Positions 40,301 to 49,705 of a stretch of 64,000 nt of DNA are shown here, piece by piece; position 1 is the stretch's first letter, and each line of letters starts with the position of its first letter. Both the position numbers and the translations under genes were made by a program. The notes under the pieces are model-generated. The model made no database searches. It saw nothing but the letters and a program-made list of their open reading frames with translations, and had not been told where the DNA came from. The stretch is from Farysia itapuensis (taxonomy: Eukaryota; Basidiomycota; Ustilaginomycetes; Ustilaginales; Ustilaginaceae). The DNA lies in contig JALBYC010000013.1 of assembly GCA_023212645.1 (NCBI GenBank), positions 310,001-374,000 of the forward strand. The letters run 5' to 3'.

Positions 40301-41245
40301 GAAGCGTGCAACACGCAGCAGGAAGGCGTTCGCAGCATTGGAGCTGAATGCCTGGCACGTCTTGCGCTGACAGACCCAGCGCAGTATCTTGGCTTGCTGC
40401 AAGAGCGACTGCGATCACCTCAGCCAGCAGTTCGAGCCATCGTCATTGCGGCAGTGCGGTTCACTCTGTCGACCGAGTCGACAATCTTGTACGATGAACT
40501 ACTGGCACCGGTGCTTGTGGATTTCCTCACTTTGCTCAAAGATCCCGAGCTGGAAGTGCGCCGCAACGCCATGTTCGCGCTCAACTCTGCCGCACACAAC
40601 AAGCCGTACCTGATTCGCGAGCATTTGTCCGTGCTGCAGCCGATGCTGTATGCAGAGACGCAGGTGAAAGCAGAGTTGTTGCGCAAAGTATCGATGGGAC
40701 CGTTCCTGGTCGTGACGGACGATGGGCTGGACTTGCGCAAGAACGCGTACGAGACCATGTATCAGCTGCTAGACACGTGCTGGTCGCGTCTCAAGATGGA
40801 CGAATACGTGGACCGCGTGGTTGCTGGACTTGGTGATTCAGACGATGGTATCAAGACGTTGAGCTATTTGATGATTATCAAGATGGTCGAGCTTCGATCC
40901 ACGGTGCTAACCTCCGTACTGGCTTCGCGCCTAGAGGACCTTGCGGACCCCATGGCGCAGACGCTCAAATCCAAGCTCAAGGACACCTCTACCAAGCAAG
41001 AAATCGAGAAGCAGGCTGAACTGCAGCGCTTCATCTTCAAGACGCTTGTCACTGTATGGAAGGCGATGGGCCCTGGCATCATCAATGCGACCAACACACC
41101 CAAGTTTTTCAACAACATTCAAGAAGCCAAGAACACGACGTCGCTGGCGATCGGAGCGACAGGCCATGCTTCTAATGGTAGCAATGGCGCAGGTGCGTTG
41201 TGGCGCGAGATTGAAATGGCGATGGCCTCATCCAACACCGTCTAG
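37388..41245 (+). CDS. CAND1: Cullin-associated NEDD8-dissociated protein 1 (TIP120 family)
   Basis: The 1285-residue HEAT-repeat protein binds un-neddylated cullin-RING ligases and exchanges their substrate receptors. The ATG at 37388 begins MSSSWAHSGIAVLLEKM, followed by DFRFMAVNDLMAELNKD, the conserved first HEAT repeat. Helical repeats continue to the end. An acidic insertion (about 319-352, DSDEEMDDLDTEGDEEDDD) precedes SWKVRRAAAKVL, as in other CAND1 proteins. The C-terminal TIP120 domain is recognisable in the VRRNAMFALNSAAHNKPYL and FLVVTDDGLDLRKNAYE segments. Length is close to human CAND1 (1230). The frame upstream begins with TTG and is discarded. No intron is needed. Confidence 0.93.
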   Translation: MSSSWAHSGIAVLLEKMKSHDSDFRFMAVNDLMAELNKDSFIQMDDSLETNTVRQVLELMIDPNGEVKNMAVRCLGLLVPRIRDRQMQTIVDQLIEYISNKQEEVRDIASLALKTVTAQMPNRANFASTAVNKLAPKLIHQIADPSSSQELLIDSLDILTEVITKFAASVGDNLALQKSIMQALTPSMTHSRAAVRKRALAALGALGSCATSDIFTQLSIQISNDLQSGAVSRQTTAVQLIALFARTCPRRLGRRLPEFMPQIIEIASANDDDELRETCLQAIESVLLQCSAEVTPFVNSSIHLGLDLVKHDPNYAADIDSDEEMDDLDTEGDEEDDDMIDQDYSDDDDMSWKVRRAAAKVLNSGITSRPEMLVQNITSVAPVLVSRFSEREESVRLEVLDTFLALLRQMQLYGASPQATEVIGAHTSAGALKRKHHAMETEALEGSPRHQLLSLVPSIAKALNREVVSRSIPTRHKSFVVLRELVVVLNGGLDAYIGILLSQTEKSLKGAESTSGSASNLKADILSFFRVLFFTHTAKSFEDQLPQLVPILSSAIQDKLHRNCTEAFLTCSQLVVVLRPLVTASKPGQYKAYLEQLWAATVARLARVDSDQEIKERGIACLGDLMAHAGDDLEQKHEESFQILESRLRNEVTRFATIKVITQISASPVCTGPIFEAFLQNSIGEVATLLRKSNRLLRLAAFDCLAALLARTSTPLAADLCRSILAEVQPLLTQEMDMNLLPLILKCVNLILTNDASAQSAVHQSILPQIFSIVLLPLAQGPTMESLLAFFKVYVSADPSVAGETVQELFSKLDEAKGSTSETHAYSTVSRCIGAIASVSPEASANVAARATQALEAKNGKDADVYFSLLLLGELGRFNDLSARSGLLDRVLQLYSADSEEVKIGAAFAVGNMAIGALPVVLPIIEEHIKSDPGLKDFKRYLSLHALKELITHGSEEQLAVVAQQLWPVLFEACNTQQEGVRSIGAECLARLALTDPAQYLGLLQERLRSPQPAVRAIVIAAVRFTLSTESTILYDELLAPVLVDFLTLLKDPELEVRRNAMFALNSAAHNKPYLIREHLSVLQPMLYAETQVKAELLRKVSMGPFLVVTDDGLDLRKNAYETMYQLLDTCWSRLKMDEYVDRVVAGLGDSDDGIKTLSYLMIIKMVELRSTVLTSVLASRLEDLADPMAQTLKSKLKDTSTKQEIEKQAELQRFIFKTLVTVWKAMGPGIINATNTPKFFNNIQEAKNTTSLAIGATGHASNGSNGAGALWREIEMAMASSNTV

Positions 41246-41728
41246 ATACGCCCAACAGCCATGAAAATCCGCGGAACGGCGACGAGTCGTCAGGGTCTAT
41301 TCTTGGCTGCTCTGCGAAAATCTTTGACAATTGATTTCATATTTAATTCGTCATTGCAGCCTGTCGAAAAACCATAAACATGCCATTTTGACAGCCACCG
41401 CGCGCCACTCAATGGTCCCCCGGTAATGCACAAATAACAATGTACTCTTCCACTCATCTTGGCGCTCGGCGCAGGAAAAATGGGAAATGCATCGTGCAGC
41501 AGAAGACGTAGTGTGGTGAGCCGGAATGTCGCTCGCTCCGGAAGTTGGTGAATAAAGGGGATTTTCTTGGTGGCCGGCCGGCAGCAATGCTTGTGTCAGC
41601 CGATGTTGTGGATCTTGTTCTTCCCTCCCTCATCTATCTGACCTTTCCACTCGTCCCATAGCCCATTGATCCGTGGCACTCCAGCATGTGTTGTTGTTGT
41701 ATCTGCAAGTAGAATCAACGTCGAAACA
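41246..41728. other. Intergenic, ABC transporter promoter
   Basis: A 483-bp spacer between two plus-strand genes, including a GGCCGGCC palindrome near 41573-41580. No gene is supported. Confidence 0.4.
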
Positions 41729-44700
41729 ATGCCAGTGACAGCGCCAGGATCGGCGTCCTCGTCGTCCTTGGACAACACTTCGCCCGCAACTCCACGCCAG
41801 GAAGATGCACACCAGCAAAGTGATTCCCTCGAAGGTGATCCTGGTCGCCGTAAGCGTCTGTTCCGTCGTAGAGCAGCGTCCGGCAGTGCTCTCTCGTCAG
41901 CCGCTATTCATCGCAATCAGTTTGCTGCTTTGACAAAGAAGAACTGGATCGTCTTGCGCAGCTACTGGCTCGTCAATCTGCTCCGCTGTCTCATCATTCC
42001 CATTGCCTACTACGTCTTTTTGGGAGAAGCAAAGAACTTTTTCAACATCACCAATGACCTTGGTCTTGGCCGTCCAGCTGTTATTCAGAACCTTGCCGAT
42101 GTGCTCGACTCGAAACCGGTTTACTGGATCGACTCGACACCCGCCGGTTCTGCACCGAGGTTTACGGCGCGCGATGTCGTCAACACCTTTACCTCGTCTC
42201 TGAGCCCGTCGCAGAGGTCTTTGGTTCGACAAGTGGCAGATGCTGGGGAGCTCGGAAGGGCGTGTCCGCAGGCCTTCAACGGCCTTAGCGGATGTTTCGG
42301 CGCGGTGGACTTTACCAACATCACCGATTTGGGAAGTGTCGCCTACACCCTACGCTTCGACCCAGGTTTGAACAAGGTCAAAGTGAGTACCAACACTGGC
42401 GATGCCGAGGTGCGTACGTTTCCATTGCAGTGGGCTATAGACTCTGCCATCTTGCAACTCAACGGCGTCTCTGCAACGACCTACGCCCAGCCGCCACTCG
42501 AGCAGCCCTACAGCTACAGCACCAATGCACAGCAAGCGGAAGAACAACGCACTGGTTTCCTTGGCGGTGTACCTCAGCTCTCGGTCCTCGCCTTCTTCAT
42601 CGGCATGCTCGGCGTTGTTTGGCATCTTCCATCGTCGGTCAGCGAGGAGCGAGGTTCAGGCATGACCGCGTTGCTAACCACGATGGGATGTGGGCAAGTT
42701 CCACGCCTCCTGTCCTGGCTTTGTGGACCCGCTGCAGCCTACTTACCCGCCTACTTTGTCATGGGTGGTGTTCTGTCCGCTACCCTCTGGACTAACACCA
42801 ACAAAGGTCTCGCCGTCTTTGCACATGTTCTGCCCGGTCTGGCCATGGCTACATGGGGTCTGTTTGTAGCCACCTTCTTTGCTCGTGCCAACGTGTCCAG
42901 TATCATCACCACCGCCATTGCCATCCTCTTTGCCATCGTTGCACTCATCACCAAACACATCAGCGAAGGCGGCGGCATCGTCATCGGCCTTCTCTTCCCA
43001 CCAGCCTCGTTTGTCTACGAATTCCTCGCCATCTCGGCATACGAACAACAGGGACTGGCCGCCCGCGTGCTTGGATCCAACAACAGCATCAACCCCGGTC
43101 CAAGCATTGTGGGGCAGATCGTTGTGCAGATCATTGCCATCTTCATGTTCCCACTCCTCACGCTTCTGCTCGAGCGCAAGCTATTCTTCGCAGAGCCCTT
43201 CTTCAAGTGGCTATTCCGACGACAGCGACACCCATCATCGCCTTCAGACGCAGCCAGTGATGACGGTTCGGTCGAGAAGACTGGCGGCGCGGTGCCTGCG
43301 CTCAAGATTACAGGACTGACGAAGCGCTTCAGCAAGAAAGCGGAAGGTTTGGCGGTGGACAATCTGGATTTGCAGGTAGCACGAGGCAGCATCAGCTGTC
43401 TTCTCGGATCAAATGGCTCGGGAAAGTCGACGACGATCGGTGTTGTAGCGGGTACGATCCGTGCAACGTCGGGAGAAGTCCTGATTGATGGTTTTGACCG
43501 AGCCTCTGCCCCGCCGGGACTGCTGGGCGTGTGTCCGCAGAAAGACGTTCTGTATCCGCAGCTCACATGCACACAACATGTTGAGCTCTTCCGATCAGTC
43601 AAACACCGATACGGTCCTAAAGACGACGCCCTGGACGTGCTCAGTCGATGCGAGCTGAGCCACAAGCAAAAAAGGAAGCCCGGCGAGTTGTCCGGTGGAC
43701 AGAAGCGTCGACTCCAGCTCTCGGCTGCACTGGTCGGCCAGACCTCACTCCTCATGATTGACGAGGGCACGTCCGGCTTAGACCCGCTCTCGCGTCGAGC
43801 TATCTGGAAGATTCTACTACAGGAGCGTGCTTCCCGTACTATTCTGCTCACCAGTCACTTTCTCGACGAAGCGGATCTGCTAGGCGACCAGATTGTCATA
43901 CTTGCCGCCCCCGGTAAAAAGTTGTGCGAAGGAACGCCTGTTCAGCTCAAGACGCAGTACGGACAAGGAACATACATACACACTGCCCCGCGCAACAATG
44001 CGGACCGTGTTTTACCACTGCTGGAGTCAAAGTGTCCCGGTGCAAGACAAGTCGCCTCGATCGACCCTGAGCAAGACTCGTTCCTTGTACCCACGACGAA
44101 TCAGACCGACGTCGCAGCAATTCTTGAGGCAATAGAAGAACACAAGACGGCACTGTACATCACAGGTTACGACGTAGCCGGGCCATCGCTTGAGGACGTG
44201 TTTCTCAAACTCAACTCGCAGCACGCACGCTCGATCGGCAAGGACGACGAAGTGGACGAGATTGAAGGGAAGGCGGACAACTCGCATCAGCACGACACAT
44301 TCGCAGGCACACTATCCGACGGCTCTGTTGCCTCGGTATTCGCGCTCACCCTTGCGCAGTTTGTCAAACGCACACTTCTGCTCCGTCGCACGTTTCTGCC
44401 CGTCATTCTTGCCATTCTGGTGGCGGTAATTGGCAGTATCGTGCCGCTGGCCTTCTTCAGCGACTCTCGGGATCCGACGTGCGGTCGTGGCTTCAACGAT
44501 CGTGAGCGCAGCCTAGAAGCGACATACTGGTACAACAGTTCCAACATTACGCAGTATCTCTACGCAGCACCAGAGGCCAACGCACAGCTCGCTTTCGGGA
44601 CGGGGTTCAATCTCACTGCTCTCTCCTTTGCTAGAGTGGACCTCGCCGACTATAACAGCAGCATTGCGCGGTTGTGGGAGGCCGATATGCGGGGAGCCGG

Positions 44701-46720
44701 GGGGTTGGCCCTACCCCCGCCTGGTCAGGGGTATTCGCAATTATCCTACGTGGCAGATGCATCGATGATCTTTCCCATTGCCGCGCTCAACCTCGTCAGC
44801 AATGCTGGGCTGTCGAATGTGCGCGATACAACGAACGCAGTTGATGGATCGCCAACGATCCGCTCGTCATACCGTCCGCTCAGCAATCTGAGTCTTGGCA
44901 GCGGCCTTGGCTCAGCACTCAAGTGGGCTGTTGTCTTTGGCTTGGTCCAGGCCGTCTGGCCCGCATTTGCAACCCTGTACCCCTCGGCGGAGAAGAACAA
45001 CAGGGTGAAAGCAATGGCACTTACCAACGGAATGCGCGCTGTGCCACTCTGGCTCGGACACTTGCTCTTTGAAACGCCCATCATCATCATCAGCACAGTC
45101 CCCGTCGCCATCGTCTACGCGTTTGCCTCGAAACAGTTCACAGGAGAAGGCGTGTTTTGGGTCGTCCTCTTCCTGTACGGCATTGCAGCGACGCTGCAAT
45201 CCTTTGTTGTGAGTCTCTACGCTCCCAACCAGCTGGCGGCGTTTGCAATCGTTGCGGCGTGGAACGTTCTCGCTTTCCTCATCTTTTTCGCCACGACTCT
45301 CCTCATCACGACCTACTACGTCGGCAGCGGATTGGTGGGCGCGCTCGATGCGGCGTACTACGTCGAGGCGATCCTTGCCCCCAGCGTCAGTATGACCCGC
45401 GCCGGCTTCGTCGCCGTCAACTTGTTCAACCTGCTTTGCGATGGACAGGGTGGGTACGTCTCTGGCGGTGTTGGCGCTATCAGCCTTATGGGCGCGCCGA
45501 TTGTGTATCTGTTTGCGTGGATGCTCGTCTGCTTTGCCATCTTGATCCTACACGACTCTGGATTCCCACTTGGCGCCTTTTTGGCACGCTCTGTACTGCG
45601 AAGAGGTCGAAAGCGCTCCCTTCGGCGGCATGGCGAAGGGGAGGAGGCCAAAGTACAGCCGGTGGGACAGGGCGTGCGAGAGGAGGCATTGCGGCTGGAC
45701 TCGACAGGATGCGACGACTTGCTGCAGGCCAAGCATCTCGACAAGTCGTACGGTGACCTGCTCGCTGTGGACGATGTCTCGCTCGGGGTGCGACGCGAAG
45801 AGACCGTTGCGCTACTTGGCATCAACGGTGGTGGTAAAACCACGACGCATGCACTTATCCGCGGCGAGCTGGTGCCCGACCACGGCGAGGTGACAATCGC
45901 TGGCATCAGTGTTGCTGAACACCGAACGCTTGCGCGGTCCAACATTGCCAGTGTGCCGCAATTTGACGGTCTCGATCCACTGCTGAGTGTGGGGCAGCAC
46001 TTGCGTGTATATGCGCATATCAAGGGCGTCCCACGCGCGTTGGTCGGCGAGAACGTAGAAGCGGCAATGCGGGTGACGAATCTGACGCAGTACGTCGATC
46101 GACGAGCCGGCGCGCTTTCAGGTGGCAACATGCGCAAGCTGTCCCTCGCCATTGCCCTCATGGGTAACCCGGCGGTACTACTGCTGGACGAGTTGAGTTC
46201 GGGTGTGGATTCGTGGACCAAACGTGGACTGTGGCAGACTCTACGCCGCGTGGGTCATGGACGCGCAACGCTGCTGACCACACACTCGATGGAAGAGGCC
46301 CAGGCGTTGGCGGAACGTGTGGCGATTCAAGCTTCCCGAATCCTCGCTTTTGACACCATCGGCGCCCTCCGTCGCACTCATCCTGCTTACGAGCTGCAAC
46401 TCGATGTTCAACACGCCTCTCCCGCCGATGTACACGCCTTTGTACTGTCCCTCTTCCCAACAGCCCAGTCGTCGGATGAAGCTAGTTCCCGCTTCGAAAT
46501 CCCGCTACCCCACAACACGACCCGCAGCTCGATCGAGCAAGATACAGCACCGTCAACGACCGTCGATAGCGTCGCCGCTCTTTTCCGCACACTCGAGCAG
46601 GCACATCCCCAGCGCGCAGCTCTCGGCATCGTCGGATATCAAATCTCCCCCGTCTCGCTCGAATCCCTCTTCCTCCGCATCGTACGCCAAGCCCAATCCG
46701 AATCCTCCCCCTCCCAATAA
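41729..46720 (+). CDS. ABC transporter, subfamily A-like full transporter
   Basis: The 1663-residue protein (ATG at 41729; the upstream frame opens with TTG) has the ABCA order TMD1-NBD1-TMD2-NBD2 with large extracytoplasmic loops after the first helix of each half. NBD1: Walker A GSNGSGKSTT from Gly560, signature LSGGQKRRL, Walker B LLMIDEGTSGLDP, H-loop LLTSHFLDEAD. NBD2: Walker A GINGGGKTTT from Gly1364, signature LSGGNMRKLS, Walker B VLLLDELSSGVDS, H-loop LLTTHSMEEAQ. The catalytic Glu residues are kept. The usual Pro after DE is Gly in NBD1 and Leu in NBD2, and the second D-loop is non-standard. ABCA proteins mostly move lipids. The substrate here is unknown. Stop lies 95 bp from the convergent lipase stop. 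Confidence 0.9.
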   Translation: MPVTAPGSASSSSLDNTSPATPRQEDAHQQSDSLEGDPGRRKRLFRRRAASGSALSSAAIHRNQFAALTKKNWIVLRSYWLVNLLRCLIIPIAYYVFLGEAKNFFNITNDLGLGRPAVIQNLADVLDSKPVYWIDSTPAGSAPRFTARDVVNTFTSSLSPSQRSLVRQVADAGELGRACPQAFNGLSGCFGAVDFTNITDLGSVAYTLRFDPGLNKVKVSTNTGDAEVRTFPLQWAIDSAILQLNGVSATTYAQPPLEQPYSYSTNAQQAEEQRTGFLGGVPQLSVLAFFIGMLGVVWHLPSSVSEERGSGMTALLTTMGCGQVPRLLSWLCGPAAAYLPAYFVMGGVLSATLWTNTNKGLAVFAHVLPGLAMATWGLFVATFFARANVSSIITTAIAILFAIVALITKHISEGGGIVIGLLFPPASFVYEFLAISAYEQQGLAARVLGSNNSINPGPSIVGQIVVQIIAIFMFPLLTLLLERKLFFAEPFFKWLFRRQRHPSSPSDAASDDGSVEKTGGAVPALKITGLTKRFSKKAEGLAVDNLDLQVARGSISCLLGSNGSGKSTTIGVVAGTIRATSGEVLIDGFDRASAPPGLLGVCPQKDVLYPQLTCTQHVELFRSVKHRYGPKDDALDVLSRCELSHKQKRKPGELSGGQKRRLQLSAALVGQTSLLMIDEGTSGLDPLSRRAIWKILLQERASRTILLTSHFLDEADLLGDQIVILAAPGKKLCEGTPVQLKTQYGQGTYIHTAPRNNADRVLPLLESKCPGARQVASIDPEQDSFLVPTTNQTDVAAILEAIEEHKTALYITGYDVAGPSLEDVFLKLNSQHARSIGKDDEVDEIEGKADNSHQHDTFAGTLSDGSVASVFALTLAQFVKRTLLLRRTFLPVILAILVAVIGSIVPLAFFSDSRDPTCGRGFNDRERSLEATYWYNSSNITQYLYAAPEANAQLAFGTGFNLTALSFARVDLADYNSSIARLWEADMRGAGGLALPPPGQGYSQLSYVADASMIFPIAALNLVSNAGLSNVRDTTNAVDGSPTIRSSYRPLSNLSLGSGLGSALKWAVVFGLVQAVWPAFATLYPSAEKNNRVKAMALTNGMRAVPLWLGHLLFETPIIIISTVPVAIVYAFASKQFTGEGVFWVVLFLYGIAATLQSFVVSLYAPNQLAAFAIVAAWNVLAFLIFFATTLLITTYYVGSGLVGALDAAYYVEAILAPSVSMTRAGFVAVNLFNLLCDGQGGYVSGGVGAISLMGAPIVYLFAWMLVCFAILILHDSGFPLGAFLARSVLRRGRKRSLRRHGEGEEAKVQPVGQGVREEALRLDSTGCDDLLQAKHLDKSYGDLLAVDDVSLGVRREETVALLGINGGGKTTTHALIRGELVPDHGEVTIAGISVAEHRTLARSNIASVPQFDGLDPLLSVGQHLRVYAHIKGVPRALVGENVEAAMRVTNLTQYVDRRAGALSGGNMRKLSLAIALMGNPAVLLLDELSSGVDSWTKRGLWQTLRRVGHGRATLLTTHSMEEAQALAERVAIQASRILAFDTIGALRRTHPAYELQLDVQHASPADVHAFVLSLFPTAQSSDEASSRFEIPLPHNTTRSSIEQDTAPSTTVDSVAALFRTLEQAHPQRAALGIVGYQISPVSLESLFLRIVRQAQSESSPSQ

Positions 46721-46815
46721 TCGCGCCTCACCCGCCACAACGCCGACAGGACATTTAGTGTAACCCATGACTCCGGTAATATACATCTATGTACAAGGGA
46801 AGATGAAAGAATGCT

Positions 46816-48525
46816 CTAGATGGTGAAGCGTTGAACGAAAGCTTGCACGGCGGGAATGCCGTTCTTGTGCGCCTCGATGGTGATAGACCGAACAATGATG
46901 ACGGGATGTGCGTTGACGACGTCTTGAAAGTGCACGAGGTGCTTCTTGACCTGTGGTAGGAGACGCTGATCGTTCAGGCGCGCTGCAATTCGACGCTGCA
47001 CTTGCGTCAGTGGTATCTCCTTGGGATCCACATGGTAGGACTGCGAGAGCGCCTTTGTCGGTGTGTTGGGCTTTGTAGTGTACCGTGTGTTCTGAGTTGG
47101 AGTTGACTCCGGGGGCGGATGATGTGGTGATAGGGAGACGTTGTCTTCAGCGACGCCGCGCAGCGTTTGCTCTGCTTCCGCTTCGGCCATGGCGAGCATC
47201 TGGGAGAAGCGCGTGCGCTCGATCCGGTCCAGCGTTTTCTTGTCTAGCTGTTTGGGCTTCTGCTGCTTCTTGCTTGGTTTGGCGGTATCGGTCTTGGGAC
47301 CGTCCGTGTTGTCCGTGCTTTGCAGATCAGTCTCGTCCAAGTGACCATTCTCCAGCGCCCAGAGCCTTTCGAACTCGCGCACTCTCTTGTTGGAAACGCC
47401 CGACTGAGAGCGTAGCCTGTGCACGACCAGGGACAGCATCACTGGTAATATGAGGGGTAAGCCAACAAACGCGAGGTAGTTGAGTGGAAAGCGGAAAGGG
47501 TACCGCGCAGGATTGAGCAGCCAGGGTAAATTGTTCGGGCTCAAGGAGTGAGAGACTCGTTGAACCCACGTCTTGCGTGGAAGCGATTCGACTGCTTGGT
47601 ACGAAACAAGAAGAGGGGGATGTGACTCATCGCGTACGAGATGCAAGCCACCAGGCACGGCAAATGGGTCGTGTTCCTCGAAAGCGGCAGTGCGATAGGG
47701 AACAGTGAGATCAACAACGGCATTGGCCCAGATGTCTACACGCTCAAACTGACGCAGTGCTTTAAGGAAGGAGAAGCTGTCATCGACCATAGCTTCAAGC
47801 AGACAGAGGCCCTTATCGGCGCTACCCTCCTCGGTACTAGAAGCGTGTTGTGTAGTCGAAGTCCATCCGTGGTCAGTAAGGTAGAGTTGCTTTCCTGATC
47901 GACCCAGCGACCGTGAGCCGACGAAGCCAGCAACTTTGCTGAACGTCGACGTTCCCGGGGATATGCCCAGATGTGGTGTGGCGAGCGTGGAGAAAGAGGT
48001 GGATTTCGGCCTGGATTTGAAGCCAGATAGACCCTCGCCAATGGCAGATGTAGCGCTGGAGGAAGTAGCCGTGCTGTCGTTCGAGACAGGAGATGTAGAG
48101 GAAGAGAAGAAGCCTTGAGCGTACAGTAGGCCGATAGCGTATCTAGCAATCAAACCACCAAGCGAGTAACCAATGATGCTGAACTTTGTTATCGTTGCTT
48201 GTTCGTCAGACTCGAGTCGAGCGACTTCCTCATAGATCTCCTTGACGAGACGTTCACCACACCAATCGATACCGTCGTAGGTCAAGTCGTTCTGGTTGAC
48301 CGCCGAGTTGAGCACAACCAGGCGAATGTCTTCGCGAGAGGCGTTGGGATGGTCCGCAGCATAGACGTTGATGGTATCGACTGACTCGGGCACTTGCAAC
48401 TTGGAGCGGGGTGAGACGGTCCCGCCATGTGCTTTGGCCAGAGCCGTGGTCAAGTACGACAAGTTCTCCGCCGACCCCCAGAGACCATTGTGCAGGACGA
48501 CGAGGTGTACGTTGGACGAAGGCAT
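46816..48525 (-). CDS. DUF676-type serine lipase (ROG1/YOR059C-like)
   Basis: I start at the ATG at 48525 (569 aa), where family similarity begins (HLVVLHNGLWGSAENL, the HG-type oxyanion region with Asn in place of Gly). The nucleophile lies in GYSLGG with Ser121. A hydrophobic segment near 395-425 (LNYLAFVGLPLILPVMLSLVV) could be a membrane anchor, and the last ~110 residues are polar with a basic KKQQKPKQLDKK patch. Fungal homologues are lipid-droplet or ER-associated lipases of the ROG1/LPL1 group. An open in-frame extension reaches an ATG at 48747, five bases from the divergent uS7m start, but looks like promoter sequence. Confidence 0.82.
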   Translation of the reverse strand: MPSSNVHLVVLHNGLWGSAENLSYLTTALAKAHGGTVSPRSKLQVPESVDTINVYAADHPNASREDIRLVVLNSAVNQNDLTYDGIDWCGERLVKEIYEEVARLESDEQATITKFSIIGYSLGGLIARYAIGLLYAQGFFSSSTSPVSNDSTATSSSATSAIGEGLSGFKSRPKSTSFSTLATPHLGISPGTSTFSKVAGFVGSRSLGRSGKQLYLTDHGWTSTTQHASSTEEGSADKGLCLLEAMVDDSFSFLKALRQFERVDIWANAVVDLTVPYRTAAFEEHDPFAVPGGLHLVRDESHPPLLVSYQAVESLPRKTWVQRVSHSLSPNNLPWLLNPARYPFRFPLNYLAFVGLPLILPVMLSLVVHRLRSQSGVSNKRVREFERLWALENGHLDETDLQSTDNTDGPKTDTAKPSKKQQKPKQLDKKTLDRIERTRFSQMLAMAEAEAEQTLRGVAEDNVSLSPHHPPPESTPTQNTRYTTKPNTPTKALSQSYHVDPKEIPLTQVQRRIAARLNDQRLLPQVKKHLVHFQDVVNAHPVIIVRSITIEAHKNGIPAVQAFVQRFTI

Positions 48526-48751
48526 TGGTGGCCACGAAGCAGGATGCACAGCAATCACAGTCACAATGATGAGCCAATCTTTGACCTGTCCGAAATCACG
48601 AAATTGGCTCCGCGGACCAGCGCGTGAGTGGAGCACAGCGTGGCTTGATTCGTGCGAGACGTGCGCCAAATATGTCACGTGAATTGCTCCATTTTTGCTG
48701 AAACAGTCGGCAGAGCAATTCACGCCTTTCTTCTCGCTTTGACACATCGCA

Positions 48752-49687
48752 ATGGTGGCAGCTCTCGTACGACGAAGCGTAGCAGCGCAGTTTGCGGCAA
48801 CTTCGACTTATGGCTCTGCTTGGGCGTCCGGTTCGCGGTCCTTTGCATCGAGCGTGCCAAGCCGTCAGTCCGATACCGGTAGTGCTCCAGCTCGTGCACA
48901 CCGTCCTGCTTCTATGACGGGGCCGGGTGCACCTGGTCAGCTTTCGTCGAGCCAGTTCAGCAAAGAAGAGAGCATGGGAACAGCACGCACGCCAGAGCAA
49001 GAAGACATTTCCAACAAAGTCGCTGCGAATCTGTCAGCGTCACAGCCGCCCTCGCAAGGGCTCGGAACAACTCGAGCAAAAGTCGGGAACAGCGCTGTCA
49101 ACATTCTCGACAGTCTCGCTAGCTCTACCGGCACAGCAGATGCGGCTTCTCCTGCACTCTCGACATCGGGAGATGCGACTCCCATCACTACTCCATCTTC
49201 ACCAGGATTGGATCCGGTCTATCAAACGCCTGTTGGTCCAATCTACTCCCCCGCAACGCTCCCCTTCAAAACAGATCCAACGCTGGAATTCCTCGTCACT
49301 CTCCTCATGAAGGACGGCAAGAAAGCACAGGCACAGCGAATGATTCGAAAGTCATTGGAATACGTCTCGCAGCTTACCCATTCTAATCCATTACCGCTGG
49401 TGGTCAGCGCCATTGAACGTTGTTCGCCACTAACCCGCATGACCAGCCGAAAGGAAGGTGCCAAGCGAGTCCAGATCCCCATTCCACTCACCGACCGTCA
49501 ATCAAAGCGCAAAGGCATCGTTTGGATCTTTGACGCGGCCTCAAAGAGGTACGACCGCGAATTCTCACGTCGGCTAGCCGCCGAATTCATCGCTGTCTCC
49601 GAAGGAAACAGCTCAGCGCTGCAGAAAAAGGAGGAGCAACACAAACTCGCCACAGCCAACCGAGCCAATACTTCGATCCGTGTATAA
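48752..49687 (+). CDS. Mitochondrial small-subunit ribosomal protein uS7m
   Basis: The 311-residue protein has an N-terminal arginine/serine/alanine-rich stretch (about 1-40) typical of a mitochondrial presequence, then a low-complexity linker. The S7 domain occupies about 160-311 (LLMKDGKKAQAQRMIRKSLEY, VVSAIERCSPL, GAKRVQIPIPLTDRQ, RLAAEFIAV, and NRANTSIRV at the end). It would bind the 3' major domain of mitochondrial 15S/12S-type rRNA and help nucleate the head of the small subunit. The stop lies only 18 bp from the stop of the convergent Myb gene. Single exon. Confidence 0.92.
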   Translation: MVAALVRRSVAAQFAATSTYGSAWASGSRSFASSVPSRQSDTGSAPARAHRPASMTGPGAPGQLSSSQFSKEESMGTARTPEQEDISNKVAANLSASQPPSQGLGTTRAKVGNSAVNILDSLASSTGTADAASPALSTSGDATPITTPSSPGLDPVYQTPVGPIYSPATLPFKTDPTLEFLVTLLMKDGKKAQAQRMIRKSLEYVSQLTHSNPLPLVVSAIERCSPLTRMTSRKEGAKRVQIPIPLTDRQSKRKGIVWIFDAASKRYDREFSRRLAAEFIAVSEGNSSALQKKEEQHKLATANRANTSIRV

Positions 49688-49705
49688 CGCCCCAACCCTT
49701 GCAAT

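Noticed and set aside
45358..46221. 287-codon minus-strand frame opposite the second ABC domain
   Set aside because: Lies wholly antisense to conserved NBD2 coding sequence; composition is a reverse-strand artefact.
48526..48747. 74-residue N-terminal extension of the lipase with its own ATG
   Set aside because: It would start five bases from the divergent uS7m start codon and leaves no promoter. Family similarity begins at 48525.
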